Below, one piece after another: positions 1-8,990 of a stretch of 64,000 bases of DNA. The stretch lies in the NCBI RefSeq assembly GCF_003063545.1, contig NZ_NESD01000001.1, positions 496,001-560,000 of the forward strand, given 5' to 3'. The DNA comes from Limnohabitans sp. Jir61. GTDB taxonomy: Bacteria > Pseudomonadota > Gammaproteobacteria > Burkholderiales > Burkholderiaceae_C. The position numbers and the translations under genes are program-made. Positions within the stretch are counted from its first letter, which is position 1; each line of letters opens with the position of its first letter. The notes below the pieces were generated by a model. That model did not search any database and had not been told where the DNA came from. It worked only from the letters and a program-made list of their open reading frames with translations.

Positions 1-1
1 T

Positions 2-673
2 GTGACGACCTGTGCCGATGCATGGGCCATCCTGCAACGCTACAAAATCGAAGTGCCCGCAGCCATTGAGGCCGCGTTGAAAGCAGGCGCACTCGAAACA
101 CCCAAGCCCAGCCCCGAGTGGGACAAGAATCCAGTGCACCTAATCGCCACACCCCAACAGTCGCTAGACGCCGCCGCCGAGCTGGCCCGCGCTGCTGGCC
201 TGAACGCCTATGTGCTGAGCGACGAACTAGAAGGTGAGTCGCGCGAAGTGGGCAAAGTACACGCCGCGCTGGCGCGTGCTGCTGCGCAAGGCAAAGGCCC
301 GTTTCAAAAGCCTTGCGTCATCTTGAGCGGTGGCGAAACCACGGTGACCATTCGCAAGCAAGCACCGGGCACACCCAAGGGCCGTGGCGGCCGTGCAGGG
401 GAGTTTTGCCTCGGCCTAGCCGTGGCCTTGCAAGCGCAACCCAACGTGTGGGCCATCGCCGCCGACACCGACGGCATTGACGGCATCGAAGACAACGCAG
501 GTGCACGCGTGTCGCCCGAAACCTTGGCCCGCGCCGAAGCCGCAGGCGTCAAAGCCGCCGACTGCCTTGACCGCAACGATGCATACGGTTTCTTTGAGGC
601 CGTGGGCGATTTGGTGGTGACTGGCCCCACGCACACCAATGTGAACGACTTTCGCGCCATGTTGGTGCTTTGA
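2..673 (+). CDS. Glycerate 2-kinase, MOFRL family (5' truncated)
   Basis: C-terminal 223 residues of a MOFRL-family glycerate kinase (GckA/TtuD type), which phosphorylates D-glycerate to 2-phosphoglycerate in the glyoxylate and tartronate route. The frame is open to the first base of the window, so the real start lies upstream and the GTG at position 2 is probably internal. The visible part has the features of the MOFRL C-terminal domain: a LSGGETTVT strand, the G-R-G-G-R-A-G-E-F loop, an AADTDGIDG segment, and a closing G-P-T-H-T-N-V-N-D run of the kind that ends these proteins. It stops 117 bases before the ABC transporter operon; no strong terminator is seen between them. Cytosolic enzyme; family assignment firm, exact substrate inferred. 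Confidence 0.88.
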   Translation: MTTCADAWAILQRYKIEVPAAIEAALKAGALETPKPSPEWDKNPVHLIATPQQSLDAAAELARAAGLNAYVLSDELEGESREVGKVHAALARAAAQGKGPFQKPCVILSGGETTVTIRKQAPGTPKGRGGRAGEFCLGLAVALQAQPNVWAIAADTDGIDGIEDNAGARVSPETLARAEAAGVKAADCLDRNDAYGFFEAVGDLVVTGPTHTNVNDFRAMLVL

Positions 674-790
674 TTCAGCTTGAACCTAGGGTAAACGCGG
701 GCACGTTGTTTGCAAGAAGACATACAGCCAGTGCTGGTAACCTTGCTCCCGTTTTGTAAAACATTGACTTCAATAACGCCCACTCCTGCG

Positions 791-2344
791 ATGACCCAAG
801 CCCGCCTGCAACTTGCCCACATCACCAAGCGCTACCCCGCTGTGGTGGCCAACGATGGCGTGAGCCTGACGGTGCAGCCCGGTGAAATTCACGCCGTGTT
901 GGGCGAGAACGGCGCGGGCAAATCCACGCTGATGAAAATCATCTACGGCGCAGTCAAGCCCGACGCGGGCGAGATTCGTTTCAACGGCGAGGTGGTGAAC
1001 ATCCGCAACCCGCAAGAGGCGCGGCGCTTAGGCATCAGCATGGTGTTTCAGCACTTCAGCTTGTTCGACACCCTCAGCGTGGCTGAGAACGTGTGGCTCG
1101 GCCTCGACAAGTCGCTCAGCTTGGCTGAGGTGACGCAGCGCATCACTGACACCGCCGCGCAATACGGCCTCGACATTGATCCCGCCCGCCCCGTGCACAC
1201 CCTAGGCGTGGGCGAGATGCAGCGCGTGGAAATCATCCGCGCCTTGCTGACCAACCCGCAGCTGCTCATCTTGGACGAGCCCACCTCGGTGCTCACACCG
1301 CAGGCGGTGGATAAGCTTTTTGTGGTGCTGCGTCAGCTTGCGTCTGAGGGCCGCAGCATTTTGTACATCAGCCATAAGCTGCACGAAATTCGTGCGCTGT
1401 GCACCGCCTGCACCGTGGTGCGTGCCGGCCGCGTGACCGGCGTGTGCGACCCGCGCCAAGAAACCAATGCCTCGCTGAGCCAACTCATGATTGGCAGCTT
1501 GCCGCCCGAGTTACATGTGCGCGAGCACAAGCCAGGCGCTGCCGTGTTGAGCGTGCACGACCTGCGTCTGCAAGCCGACGATCCGTTTGGTGTAGACCTC
1601 AATGGCGTGAACCTGCAAGTGCGCGCAGGCGAGGTGGTGGGCATTGCCGGTGTGTCTGGCAACGGCCAGCGCGAGCTGCTGTTTGCTTTGTCAGGCGAAG
1701 ACATGCGTGCATCGGCTGACAGCATTCAGCTTGAGCGTCAAGCCGTGGGCCACTTCAACCCAGACCAACGCCGCGACCTCGGCCTGCACTTTGTGCCAGA
1801 AGAGCGCCTAGGCCGTGGCGCAGTGCCTAGCCTGAGCCTCGCGCAAAACCTGTTGCTCACCCGTCATGACGCCGTGGCATCCAGCGGCGCAGCCGGTGCT
1901 TTGGGTTGGCTCAACTTGAATACGCTGCACACCCAAGCGGCCAACATCATTGCCAAATACCAAGTGAAAGCGGGCGGCCCTGATGCTGCGGCGCGTTCGC
2001 TGTCGGGCGGCAATTTGCAAAAGTTTTTGGTGGGCCGCGAGATTGAGGCGGCGCCTAAGTTGCTCATCGTGTCGCAACCCACATGGGGTGTAGACGTGGG
2101 CGCTGCCGCGCAAATTCGCGCCGCACTGCTGGCCCTGCGCGATGCAGGCTGCGCGGTGTTGGTGGTGAGTGAGGAGTTGGACGAATTGTTAGAGCTGTCA
2201 GACCGTTTGCATGTGATGGCCGAGGGCCGCTTGTCGCCCGCGCTCACCCGTGAAGAGGCCAATGTGTCGCGCATCGGTGCGTGGATGAGTGGCTTGTGGG
2301 ATGCACCCGCTGCAACGCAGGAGGTGAACCATGCTGCGTCTTGA
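791..2344 (+). CDS. ABC transporter ATP-binding protein, purine nucleoside (BMP) type, double ATPase
   Basis: ATPase of a nucleoside importer of the YufO/NupO type, 517 residues, made of two fused ABC domains. The first has a normal Walker A (GENGAGKST, residues 38-46), signature and Walker B (LLILDEPTS). The second has the degenerate nucleotide loop (GVSGNGQ) and a Walker B with SQPT in place of DEPT, as is usual in this subfamily, plus an intact LSGGN signature. The frame is open back to 710, but ATG 791 puts the first beta strand where ABC domains begin, so the 27 upstream residues are left out. The next permease starts inside its 3' end (14-base overlap), a sign of translational coupling. 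Substrate is inferred from the BMP lipoprotein and purine deaminase downstream. Confidence 0.9.
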   Translation: MTQARLQLAHITKRYPAVVANDGVSLTVQPGEIHAVLGENGAGKSTLMKIIYGAVKPDAGEIRFNGEVVNIRNPQEARRLGISMVFQHFSLFDTLSVAENVWLGLDKSLSLAEVTQRITDTAAQYGLDIDPARPVHTLGVGEMQRVEIIRALLTNPQLLILDEPTSVLTPQAVDKLFVVLRQLASEGRSILYISHKLHEIRALCTACTVVRAGRVTGVCDPRQETNASLSQLMIGSLPPELHVREHKPGAAVLSVHDLRLQADDPFGVDLNGVNLQVRAGEVVGIAGVSGNGQRELLFALSGEDMRASADSIQLERQAVGHFNPDQRRDLGLHFVPEERLGRGAVPSLSLAQNLLLTRHDAVASSGAAGALGWLNLNTLHTQAANIIAKYQVKAGGPDAAARSLSGGNLQKFLVGREIEAAPKLLIVSQPTWGVDVGAAAQIRAALLALRDAGCAVLVVSEELDELLELSDRLHVMAEGRLSPALTREEANVSRIGAWMSGLWDAPAATQEVNHAAS

Positions 2345-3401
2345 GCCGCGTGCCCAGCCGTCGAACCTGTGGCGCTATGCCTCGCCTCTGCTGGCGCTCG
2401 CCATCACCGTGGTGTTGGGGGTGATTCTTTTTGTGGCGCTTGGCAAAGACCCGGTGCGTGGTTTGCAGGTGTTCTTTTGGGAACCCATCAAGAGCGTGTA
2501 TGCCTTGTCCGAGTTGATGGTCAAGGCCACGCCGTTGTTGCTGATTGCGTTGGGGCTGGCCGTGTGCTTTCGCTCCAACGTTTGGAACATCGGCGCTGAA
2601 GGCCAGTTCGTCATGGGCGCGGTGTTTGCCTCTGGTGTGGCGCTTACGGCAGATGCCAACACGGGCGCAGGCTTTTGGGTGCTCATCTTGCTCGCGGGTA
2701 TTGCGGGCGGTATGGTGTGGGCGGGCATCACCGCTTTCTTGCGCGACCGCTTTCATGCAAGCGAAATTTTGGTCAGCCTCATGCTGGTGTACGTGGCCAT
2801 CATGGCGCTCAACTTTTTGGTTTACGGCCCTTGGAAAGACCCACTGGGCTACAACTTTCCGCAAACCAAAACCTTTGATGCCATCACGCAAATCCCCAAG
2901 CTCATCACTGGCACACGCGTGAACATTGGCGTGTTGTTGGCACTTGCCGGTGTGGGCGCGCTGTGGGTGTTTTTGTTTCGCACACACGCAGGCTTTGCGC
3001 AGCAAGTGGGTGGCTTGGCCCCTGATGCGGCGCGTTATGCGGGCTTCTCGTCGCGCAAGGCTTTGTGGCTCGCGCTGCTCACCTCGGGTGCAGCGGCTGG
3101 TTTGGCGGGCGCTTTAGAAGTGGCAGGGCCCCTGCGTCAGCTCACGCCGTTTGTGCCGGTGGGCTACGGCTTTGCAGCCATCATCGTGGCCTTTGTGGGG
3201 CGTTTGCACCCCGTGGGCATGGTGTTCTCGGCCATTTTGATGAGCATGTTTTACATCGGCGGCGAGCTGGCGCAATCGCGCTTGGGGCTACCCCGTTCTC
3301 TCACAGGCGTGTTTCAAGGTTTGTTGTTGTTCACGCTGCTGGCGTGTGACACCTTGATGCAATACCGCGTGCGCTGGGTTATGAAAGCGGAGGCACTGTG
3401 A
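2331..3401 (+). CDS. ABC transporter permease, purine nucleoside type (first subunit)
   Basis: Inner-membrane permease of the BPD_transp_2 family (YufP/NupP-like), 356 residues with about nine hydrophobic segments. The N-terminus is short and basic before the first membrane helix (about residues 17-38). Conserved features of the family are visible: F-R-S-N-V-W-N-I-G-A-E-G-Q near residue 80, the matching position to the NEKAGIVNLGAEG loop of its partner, and a G-F-A-A-I-I-V-A-F-V-G cytoplasmic coupling region late in the protein. A very good ribosome site (gcaggagg) precedes ATG 2331 although this lies inside the ATPase gene. Forms the membrane channel with the next gene product. Confidence 0.9.
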   Translation: MLRLEPRAQPSNLWRYASPLLALAITVVLGVILFVALGKDPVRGLQVFFWEPIKSVYALSELMVKATPLLLIALGLAVCFRSNVWNIGAEGQFVMGAVFASGVALTADANTGAGFWVLILLAGIAGGMVWAGITAFLRDRFHASEILVSLMLVYVAIMALNFLVYGPWKDPLGYNFPQTKTFDAITQIPKLITGTRVNIGVLLALAGVGALWVFLFRTHAGFAQQVGGLAPDAARYAGFSSRKALWLALLTSGAAAGLAGALEVAGPLRQLTPFVPVGYGFAAIIVAFVGRLHPVGMVFSAILMSMFYIGGELAQSRLGLPRSLTGVFQGLLLFTLLACDTLMQYRVRWVMKAEAL

Positions 3402-4318
3402 TGGAGACTTACGCACTGTTGTGGGCCGCCACCATGAACGCGGGCACTGTTTTGGCGCTGGCTTCGCTTGGCCTTTTGATCAACGAAAAGGCGGGCATCG
3501 TCAATTTAGGTGCCGAGGGCATGATGTTGTGTGCCGCCATTGCTGGCTTTGCCACTGTGGCCAACACGGGCAGCGACACGCTGGGCTTTTTGGCCGGCAT
3601 GGGCGCAGGTGCGTTGATGGCTGCGCTGTTTGGCGTGCTGGTGATTTGGATGAACACCAACCAATACGCCACAGGCTTGGCGCTTAGCCTGTTTGGTGGC
3701 GGCTTCTCGGCCTTTGTGGGCACAAGCTATGTGCAGGCCAAACTGCCTGAACGCATTCAGTACGAAATACCATTTTTGGCGGACATTCCTTGGTTCGGTT
3801 CGGCTTTGTTCAAGCACCATCCACTTGTCTACGGTGCAATTGCGCTTACTTTAGGTTTGATTTATTTCCTCTATCGAACACGTTCGGGCTTGGTTTTGCG
3901 TGCCGTGGGCGAGTCGCCCGAATCGGCCCATGCTTTGGGCTATCCCGTGCGTCGCATCCGTTTGCTGGCTGTGGTTGTGGGTGGTGCGCTGTGTGGGTTA
4001 GCAGGGGCTTACATCTCCATCATTTACACACCGCTGTGGGTGGAAGGCATGATTGCGGGCAAGGGCTGGATCGCTTTGGCCCTCACCACGTTTGCAACGT
4101 GGCGTCCGGCACGCGTATTGCTAGGTGCTTATCTGTTCGGTGGGGTCACCATGTTGCAGTTCCATTTGCAGGCCACGGGCGTGGATGTGCCCAGCCAGTT
4201 CTTGAGCATGTTGCCCTACTTGTCTACTATCGTTGTACTGGCATTGATTTCAAAAAATCCGCGCTGGTTAAGGATCAATATGCCTGCTTCAATCGGAAAA
4301 CCATTCTTTCCTGGTTGA
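3401..4318 (+). CDS. ABC transporter permease, purine nucleoside type (second subunit)
   Basis: Second permease (YufQ/NupQ-like), 305 residues, highly hydrophobic, with the N-E-K-A-G-I-V-N-L-G-A-E-G-M motif near residue 30 that is diagnostic for this half of BMP-type importers. ATG 3401 shares one base with the stop codon of the preceding gene (TGATG) and has GGAGG about nine bases upstream, so I prefer it to the GTG at 3398. The C-terminal 20 residues (after about position 4250) are rich in A/T codons and end in a short polar tail. Membrane partner of the preceding permease. Confidence 0.9.
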   Translation: METYALLWAATMNAGTVLALASLGLLINEKAGIVNLGAEGMMLCAAIAGFATVANTGSDTLGFLAGMGAGALMAALFGVLVIWMNTNQYATGLALSLFGGGFSAFVGTSYVQAKLPERIQYEIPFLADIPWFGSALFKHHPLVYGAIALTLGLIYFLYRTRSGLVLRAVGESPESAHALGYPVRRIRLLAVVVGGALCGLAGAYISIIYTPLWVEGMIAGKGWIALALTTFATWRPARVLLGAYLFGGVTMLQFHLQATGVDVPSQFLSMLPYLSTIVVLALISKNPRWLRINMPASIGKPFFPG

Positions 4319-4362
4319 TAATTTCACTGCTTTTTTTCACCACTTTTCTCTAAAGGTTTTGC

Positions 4363-5505
4363 ATGACAAATTTATTAAAACGTCGCTGGTTGCAAGCTGC
4401 AGCCTTGACCGCAGTCTCTGCCGCCGTGTTGGTGGGCTGTGGCAAAAAAGAAGAAGCCAAGCCTGCTGAAGCGCCTGCTGCCGCAGCCAAGGCTGAGCCA
4501 TTGAAAATTGCATTTGCCTACGTGGGCCCTGTGGGCGACGGCGGCTGGACATTTGCGCACGACAACGCACGCAAAGCCCTCGAAAAAGAATTCGGCGACA
4601 AGATCCAAACGTCTTTCGTGGAAAACGTACCCGAGTCTGCTGACGCAGAGCGCGTCATTCGCGACATGGTCGGCCAAGGCAACAAGCTGGTGTTCGGCAC
4701 CACCTTCGGCTACATGGAGCCCATGCTCAAAGTGGCTGCCGACACACCTGATGTGAAATTCGAGCACGCCACCGGCTACAAACAAGCCCCCAACATGCGC
4801 ACCTACGACAGCCGCACCTACGAAGGCGCATACATGGCTGGCGTGATCGCAGGCAAGATGACCAAGAGCAACACCTTGGGCGTTGTGGCTTCAATACCAA
4901 TTCCTGAAGTTATCCGTAACATCAACAGCTTCACCTTGGGCGCTCAATCCAGCAACCCCAAAGTCAAGACCAAAGTGGTGTGGGTCAACGAGTGGTTCAA
5001 CCCACCAAAGGAAACAGAAGCTGCCACATCGCTCATCAACGGCGGTGCAGACATCTTGTTCCAAAACACCGACTCTCCAGCTGTGTTGAAAACAGCCCAA
5101 GACAAAGGCAAGCGCGCCTTCGGTTGGGATTCAGACATGACAGCCTACGGCCCCAAAGCTCACTTGGCTTCAGCCGTGATCAACTGGACGCCTTACTACA
5201 TCAACGCCACCCGTGCAGCCTTGGAAGGCAAGTGGACAGGCGGCAGCCACACATGGTCTGGCGTGAAAGACGGCGCGATTGACATCGTGTCTATCGCCGA
5301 AGACGTCCCAGCTGACACCAAAGCCAAGATCGACGAAGTGAAAAAAGGTTTGAAAGATGGCAGCTTCGCCATTTGGAAAGGCCCACTCGTCGACAACGCT
5401 GGCAAAGAAATCTTGAAGAAAGATGAAGTCGCTGATGACAAGTTCTTGAGCGGCATCAACTTCTACGTCAAAGGCGTGGAAGGCAAAGTGCCAGGCGCTA
5501 AGTAA
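4363..5505 (+). CDS. BMP family ABC transporter substrate-binding lipoprotein
   Basis: Periplasmic binding lipoprotein of the BMP/Med family (PnrA, BmpA, NupN), 380 residues, which delivers purine nucleosides or related bases to the transporter encoded just upstream. A lipoprotein signal ends in the lipobox L-V-G-C with Cys26, followed by a Lys/Glu/Ala/Pro-rich tether to about residue 46. The mature domain starts with the strand I-A-F-A-Y-V-G-P-V-G-D-G-G-W, typical of BMP proteins, and later has the G-x-I-A-G and GWDSDM motifs. The gap to the second permease is 44 bases and AAAGG lies upstream of the ATG. Probably the most highly expressed gene of the operon. Confidence 0.92.
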   Translation: MTNLLKRRWLQAAALTAVSAAVLVGCGKKEEAKPAEAPAAAAKAEPLKIAFAYVGPVGDGGWTFAHDNARKALEKEFGDKIQTSFVENVPESADAERVIRDMVGQGNKLVFGTTFGYMEPMLKVAADTPDVKFEHATGYKQAPNMRTYDSRTYEGAYMAGVIAGKMTKSNTLGVVASIPIPEVIRNINSFTLGAQSSNPKVKTKVVWVNEWFNPPKETEAATSLINGGADILFQNTDSPAVLKTAQDKGKRAFGWDSDMTAYGPKAHLASAVINWTPYYINATRAALEGKWTGGSHTWSGVKDGAIDIVSIAEDVPADTKAKIDEVKKGLKDGSFAIWKGPLVDNAGKEILKKDEVADDKFLSGINFYVKGVEGKVPGAK

Positions 5506-5541
5506 TCCCCCTATTTTTTTAACCTTGAAGGAAACTTAAAA

Positions 5542-6363
5542 ATGAAAAAGAAAATTGCTCTCGTTTTGTTGGCTGCTATGGCTGCTGGCGTGCAAGCCGC
5601 TGATTGGAGTGCTAACAGCGTTGGTTACCGCTACGCACCTAAGTCGATTGAGAAAGGTCTTGATCCTGTTCGTAAAGACATCTTCAACTACACCAGTATT
5701 ACTGGCGACAAGTTGGGCACCAATATGTTCTCTATTGATTACCTCAAGTCTTCAGAGGGTGATCCTGCTACTGGTAAAGATGGTAAACAAGGTGCTCACG
5801 AGTACTACGGTTTTTTCCAACGTAACTTTTCAACAACCAAGTTGACAGGCAAGCAACAAGGTTTTGGTTACTTCAAAGACATCAATTTGAACTTGCGTTT
5901 TGATGCTGGTTCTAAAAATACAACATTCGGTGGCTCACCCATCAAATTCCGTCCAGGCGTGAACTTTGATATGCCGGTGTCTGCAGGTTTCTGGAACGTT
6001 GGCGTGGACATTTACAAAGAGTGGAACCAGCAAGGCGTTAGCGCTAGCACTGTTCCTTCTCAAGTAACTTTCGACACCACGTTGGCATTGGGCTCTGCCT
6101 GGTCTATCCCAGTCGGCCCAGGCACTTTCGGTGGTCTCGTTGGTATCGTTGGTCCAAAAGGTAAAGATCAATTTGGTGCGCAAACTGAAACTGAAACATT
6201 CATTCGTGCCACCTACATGATGGGTGTTGACGGTCCTAAGAGCGATTTGCAAGTCGGCGCTGGCTTTGATTACATCCGTAACAAGTTTGGTAACAACGCT
6301 ACGAGCTGCACCAAAGGTTGTACAGGTACAACTCCTTTGCTGTTGGTTCAATACGCACTCTAA
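5542..6363 (+). CDS. Tsx-like outer membrane channel (putative nucleoside channel)
   Basis: Secreted beta-rich protein, 273 residues, with a clear signal peptide (MKKK..., cleavage after V-Q-A-A-D around residue 20). The mature start D-W-S-A-N-S-V-G-Y-R-Y, the block N-Y-T-S-I-T-G-D-K-L-G-T-N-M-F-S-I-D-Y and alternating aromatic/polar strands to a final Q-Y-A-L resemble the Tsx-like outer membrane proteins of Burkholderiales, often labelled outer envelope protein. It would let nucleosides across the outer membrane for the BMP transporter, from which it is separated by only 36 bases. Codons ending in T (GGT, GCT, GTT) are far more common than in neighbours, as in highly expressed genes. Family match from pattern only; nucleoside role inferred from context. 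Confidence 0.68.
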   Translation: MKKKIALVLLAAMAAGVQAADWSANSVGYRYAPKSIEKGLDPVRKDIFNYTSITGDKLGTNMFSIDYLKSSEGDPATGKDGKQGAHEYYGFFQRNFSTTKLTGKQQGFGYFKDINLNLRFDAGSKNTTFGGSPIKFRPGVNFDMPVSAGFWNVGVDIYKEWNQQGVSASTVPSQVTFDTTLALGSAWSIPVGPGTFGGLVGIVGPKGKDQFGAQTETETFIRATYMMGVDGPKSDLQVGAGFDYIRNKFGNNATSCTKGCTGTTPLLLVQYAL

Positions 6364-6381
6364 TCAAGTGTGATTCCCATC

Positions 6382-6409
6382 AAAAAGACCGCCCTCGGGC
6401 GGTCTTTTT
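6382..6409 (+). terminator. Rho-independent terminator after the purine uptake operon
   Basis: Perfect inverted repeat AAAAAGACCGCCC / GGGCGGTCTTTTT with a tiny loop, ending in T residues, 18 bases after the Tsx-like gene. It separates the transporter operon from the deaminase gene, which must therefore have its own promoter or rely on read-through. Confidence 0.92.
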
Positions 6410-6462
6410 GTATTTGTGGGACGCTATTTTGGTTAGCATGAAGCCTCGTCGAAGGAAAAGCC

Positions 6463-7512
6463 ATGTTCAAAGTTCACGCCGTTGCCCCCCACCGTTTGCC
6501 TCAGCTCTTGCGCGAGATGCCCAAGGCCGAGCTGCACATTCACATTGAGGGTTCGCTAGAGCCTGAGCTTATCTTTGCGCTGGCCCAGCGCAATGGTGTG
6601 AAGCTGCCTTATGCCAATGTAGAAGCCCTGCGCGCGGCTTATGCTTTCACCAACCTGCAAAGCTTCCTTGACATTTACTACGCGGGTGCAAGCGTGCTGC
6701 TGCACGAGCAAGATTTTTACGACATGGCTTGGGCCTACTTGGAGCGTGCCAAGGCCGACCATGTGGTGCACACCGAAATGTTCTTTGACCCCCAAACGCA
6801 CACCGAGCGCGGTGTGCCCATGGCCACGGTCATCAACGGCTTGCACCGTGCGTGCGTGGATGCGCAAGCGCAGCTGGGTGTGAGTGCGCAGCTCATCTTG
6901 TGCTTCTTGCGCCATCTGAGCGAAGAGGCTGCGTTGCAAACGTTCAAAGACGCGCTGCCCTTCAAAGACAAGTTCATTGGTGTGGGCTTAGATTCCAGCG
7001 AAGTTGGCCACCCGCCAGAGAAATTTAAAAACGTGTTTGCTTTGGCGCACGCGCATGGTCTGCACCTCGTGGCTCATGCAGGCGAGGAGGGGCCACCTGC
7101 CTACATGTGGAGCGCTTTGGATGTGTTGCACGTCGAGCGCATCGACCACGGCGTGCAAGCCGTGCACGACGCTGCCCTCATGGCCCGCTTGGCCAAAGAC
7201 CGCACGCCGCTCACCGTGTGCCCACTGTCTAACCAAAAGCTGTGCGTGTTTCCTGATTTGAAAAACCACAACATTGGCCAGTTGCTAGACGCGGGCCTGT
7301 GCGTGACCATCAACTCAGACGACCCAGCCTACTTTGGTGGCTACATGAACGACAACTTTGTACAAACCTTCGAGGCCACAGGCTTGAATGCGCAGCAAGC
7401 TTACGCGCTGGCTAGCAACAGCTTTGAAGGCAGCTTTGCGACAGAGCAGCAGAAGAACCAATGGCTGCATGCGTTGAAGCAAACCTTTCAGAAGTTCTCG
7501 GAACAAGATTGA
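6463..7512 (+). CDS. Adenine deaminase (type 2, adenosine deaminase family)
   Basis: Zinc amidohydrolase of the adenosine deaminase superfamily, 349 residues. Metal-binding motif H-I-H-I-E-G has His25 and His27; further active-site blocks H-A-G-E-E-G-P, V-C-P-L-S-N and N-S-D-D-P-A-Y-F are intact. The [11 protein letters not shown] and [11 protein letters not shown] blocks match the bacterial adenine deaminases of the PA0148/AAH1-like branch rather than classical Add, so the likely reaction is adenine to hypoxanthine plus ammonia. Databases usually call such genes add. RBS GAAGGA is well placed before ATG 6463. It follows the purine transporter locus, which supports purine salvage. Family certain; adenine over adenosine is recognition of motifs, not tested. 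Confidence 0.88.
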   Translation: MFKVHAVAPHRLPQLLREMPKAELHIHIEGSLEPELIFALAQRNGVKLPYANVEALRAAYAFTNLQSFLDIYYAGASVLLHEQDFYDMAWAYLERAKADHVVHTEMFFDPQTHTERGVPMATVINGLHRACVDAQAQLGVSAQLILCFLRHLSEEAALQTFKDALPFKDKFIGVGLDSSEVGHPPEKFKNVFALAHAHGLHLVAHAGEEGPPAYMWSALDVLHVERIDHGVQAVHDAALMARLAKDRTPLTVCPLSNQKLCVFPDLKNHNIGQLLDAGLCVTINSDDPAYFGGYMNDNFVQTFEATGLNAQQAYALASNSFEGSFATEQQKNQWLHALKQTFQKFSEQD

Positions 7513-7533
7513 TTCAACACCGAAGCCGCAAAA

Positions 7534-7560
7534 GCAAAACGCCCCGAGAGGGGCGTTTGC
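7534..7560. terminator. Bidirectional terminator between convergent genes
   Basis: Stem GCAAAACGCCCC / GGGGCGTTTGC with a GAGA loop between the deaminase (plus) and the MmgE/PrpD gene (minus). T/A tracts on both sides suit termination in both directions. Confidence 0.8.
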
Positions 7561-7591
7561 ATATGTGGCCAAGTTTGAGCTTGAAGCTTAA

Positions 7592-8962
7592 TTAAGGCTT
7601 GAGCAAAGCCAGCAAGTCTTTCAAGTTGGCAGCCTTGCTGAGGTTCCAGCAAGCTTTGAGAATTTGATTGCTGCGTTCAGCGCCCAAGATCGGATCAGCC
7701 AAGTCGTGGAACTTGGTTTCCAACATGGCGTCAGTCATGGGGCGTTGCAATGAGCCAATGGCGTGCTCCACATGCACGTCCACTTTGCGTCCGTCTTTCA
7801 AATGCGCAGTGACATACACACTCTCTTCGCGCACCGATGGGTCGACCACGGCATTGACCTTGTCACGCAAGGCCACCACGTCATCACGGCGCACGATGTG
7901 GTCGGAGAACTCTTCTTCGCCCGCACGGCCAAAAATCAAGCCCACCGCACAACCGTGGTACACGCTGAACTTGCCTTGCAAACCATCTTGCGGAGTTTTC
8001 TTGCCTGTTAACTCCAACACCAATGGGTGCACGCGCAAGTCGATGCGCGTCACGTCTTCGGCTTTGACACCTTGTTCACGCAACTGGGCGCAAGCGTCAA
8101 TGCTGGGGTGAATCACGATGCCGCAAGCAAAGGGCTTGTAGGCGTTGAAGCTGATCTCAAAGCGTTGGCCCAATTCGTCTTGCGCTTCGCGCCAGTCGAA
8201 CTTGGTGGACACCACTTGCGCCCAGCCGCGCGGTGCTTCGAGTGAGCGCGCGCTTGAGGTGAATCCATGCTGCGCCATCAGCGCAGCCATCATGCCTGCG
8301 CGTGCTGCTGCACCTGGGTGGAAAGGTTTGGTCATGGTGCCAAATTGTTCGCGCAAGCCAATGGGTTGCGAGGCGGCAATGCCCAAGGCCATGGTGGTTT
8401 GTTGTTCGTTCAAACCCAGCAAACGTGCGCAAGCTGCTGCTGCACCCAGCGTGCCGGTAGAGCCGGTGATGTGCCAGCCGCGGTCGTAGTGTTCGGGGTA
8501 AACCAAGTTGCCCATGCGGCAAGCCACGTCAATACCCAACACGATGGCGTCAATCACTTGGCGGCCCGAGCAGTTTTGGTGTTCTGCCAAAGCCATCACT
8601 GCAGAGGCAACAGGGCCTGCTGGGTGAATGATGGTTTTGAGGTGGGTGTCATCGTAGTCAAACGTGTGTGACGAGATGCCATTGATCAGCGCAGCGTTGG
8701 CCATGTCCACGCGCTCTTTGCGTCCCGCCAATGTGGCTTGGGGGGCTGGGTCTAGCATTTGCACTGCTGCTAAAGCGGCATCGACCGCTTCGTGTTGGGC
8801 TGCACCAATGGCGCAACCGAGCCAGTTCAAAAAGGTGCGATGGGCTTCGTGCTCCACCGCATCGCTCCAACCTTGGGTGGGGTGCTGCGAGACGAAGTGG
8901 GCGAGTTGAGCGGTGATAGCGGGGGCGTGGTGGTCTGCCGCGACGGCTGTGTTGACTGTCAT
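7592..8962 (-). CDS. MmgE/PrpD family protein
   Basis: Cytosolic protein of the MmgE/PrpD superfamily, 456 residues, the usual length. This family holds 2-methylcitrate dehydratase, cis-aconitate decarboxylase and iminodisuccinate epimerase. Visible family blocks are F-D-Y-D-D-T-H (residue about 98), H-P-A-G-P-V-A-S-A near 113, G-W-H-I-T-G-S-T-G-T-L-G-A-A-A-A near 163 and M-T-K-P-F-H-P-G-A-A-A-R near 210. There are no prpB, prpC or acnD genes nearby, so a methylcitrate-cycle role is not supported. It lies 28 bases after a Bug-family binding protein on the same strand, which suggests a dicarboxylate or related organic acid as substrate; that is inference. Confidence 0.87.
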   Translation of the reverse strand: MTVNTAVAADHHAPAITAQLAHFVSQHPTQGWSDAVEHEAHRTFLNWLGCAIGAAQHEAVDAALAAVQMLDPAPQATLAGRKERVDMANAALINGISSHTFDYDDTHLKTIIHPAGPVASAVMALAEHQNCSGRQVIDAIVLGIDVACRMGNLVYPEHYDRGWHITGSTGTLGAAAACARLLGLNEQQTTMALGIAASQPIGLREQFGTMTKPFHPGAAARAGMMAALMAQHGFTSSARSLEAPRGWAQVVSTKFDWREAQDELGQRFEISFNAYKPFACGIVIHPSIDACAQLREQGVKAEDVTRIDLRVHPLVLELTGKKTPQDGLQGKFSVYHGCAVGLIFGRAGEEEFSDHIVRRDDVVALRDKVNAVVDPSVREESVYVTAHLKDGRKVDVHVEHAIGSLQRPMTDAMLETKFHDLADPILGAERSNQILKACWNLSKAANLKDLLALLKP

Positions 8963-8990
8963 GTGTGAAGGTCCGTTTCAGTTTTAAAAA

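Noticed and set aside
674..790. Purine riboswitch before the nucleoside transporter operon
   Set aside because: I looked for the three-helix junction with its conserved core and did not see it; such riboswitches are also rare in this class.
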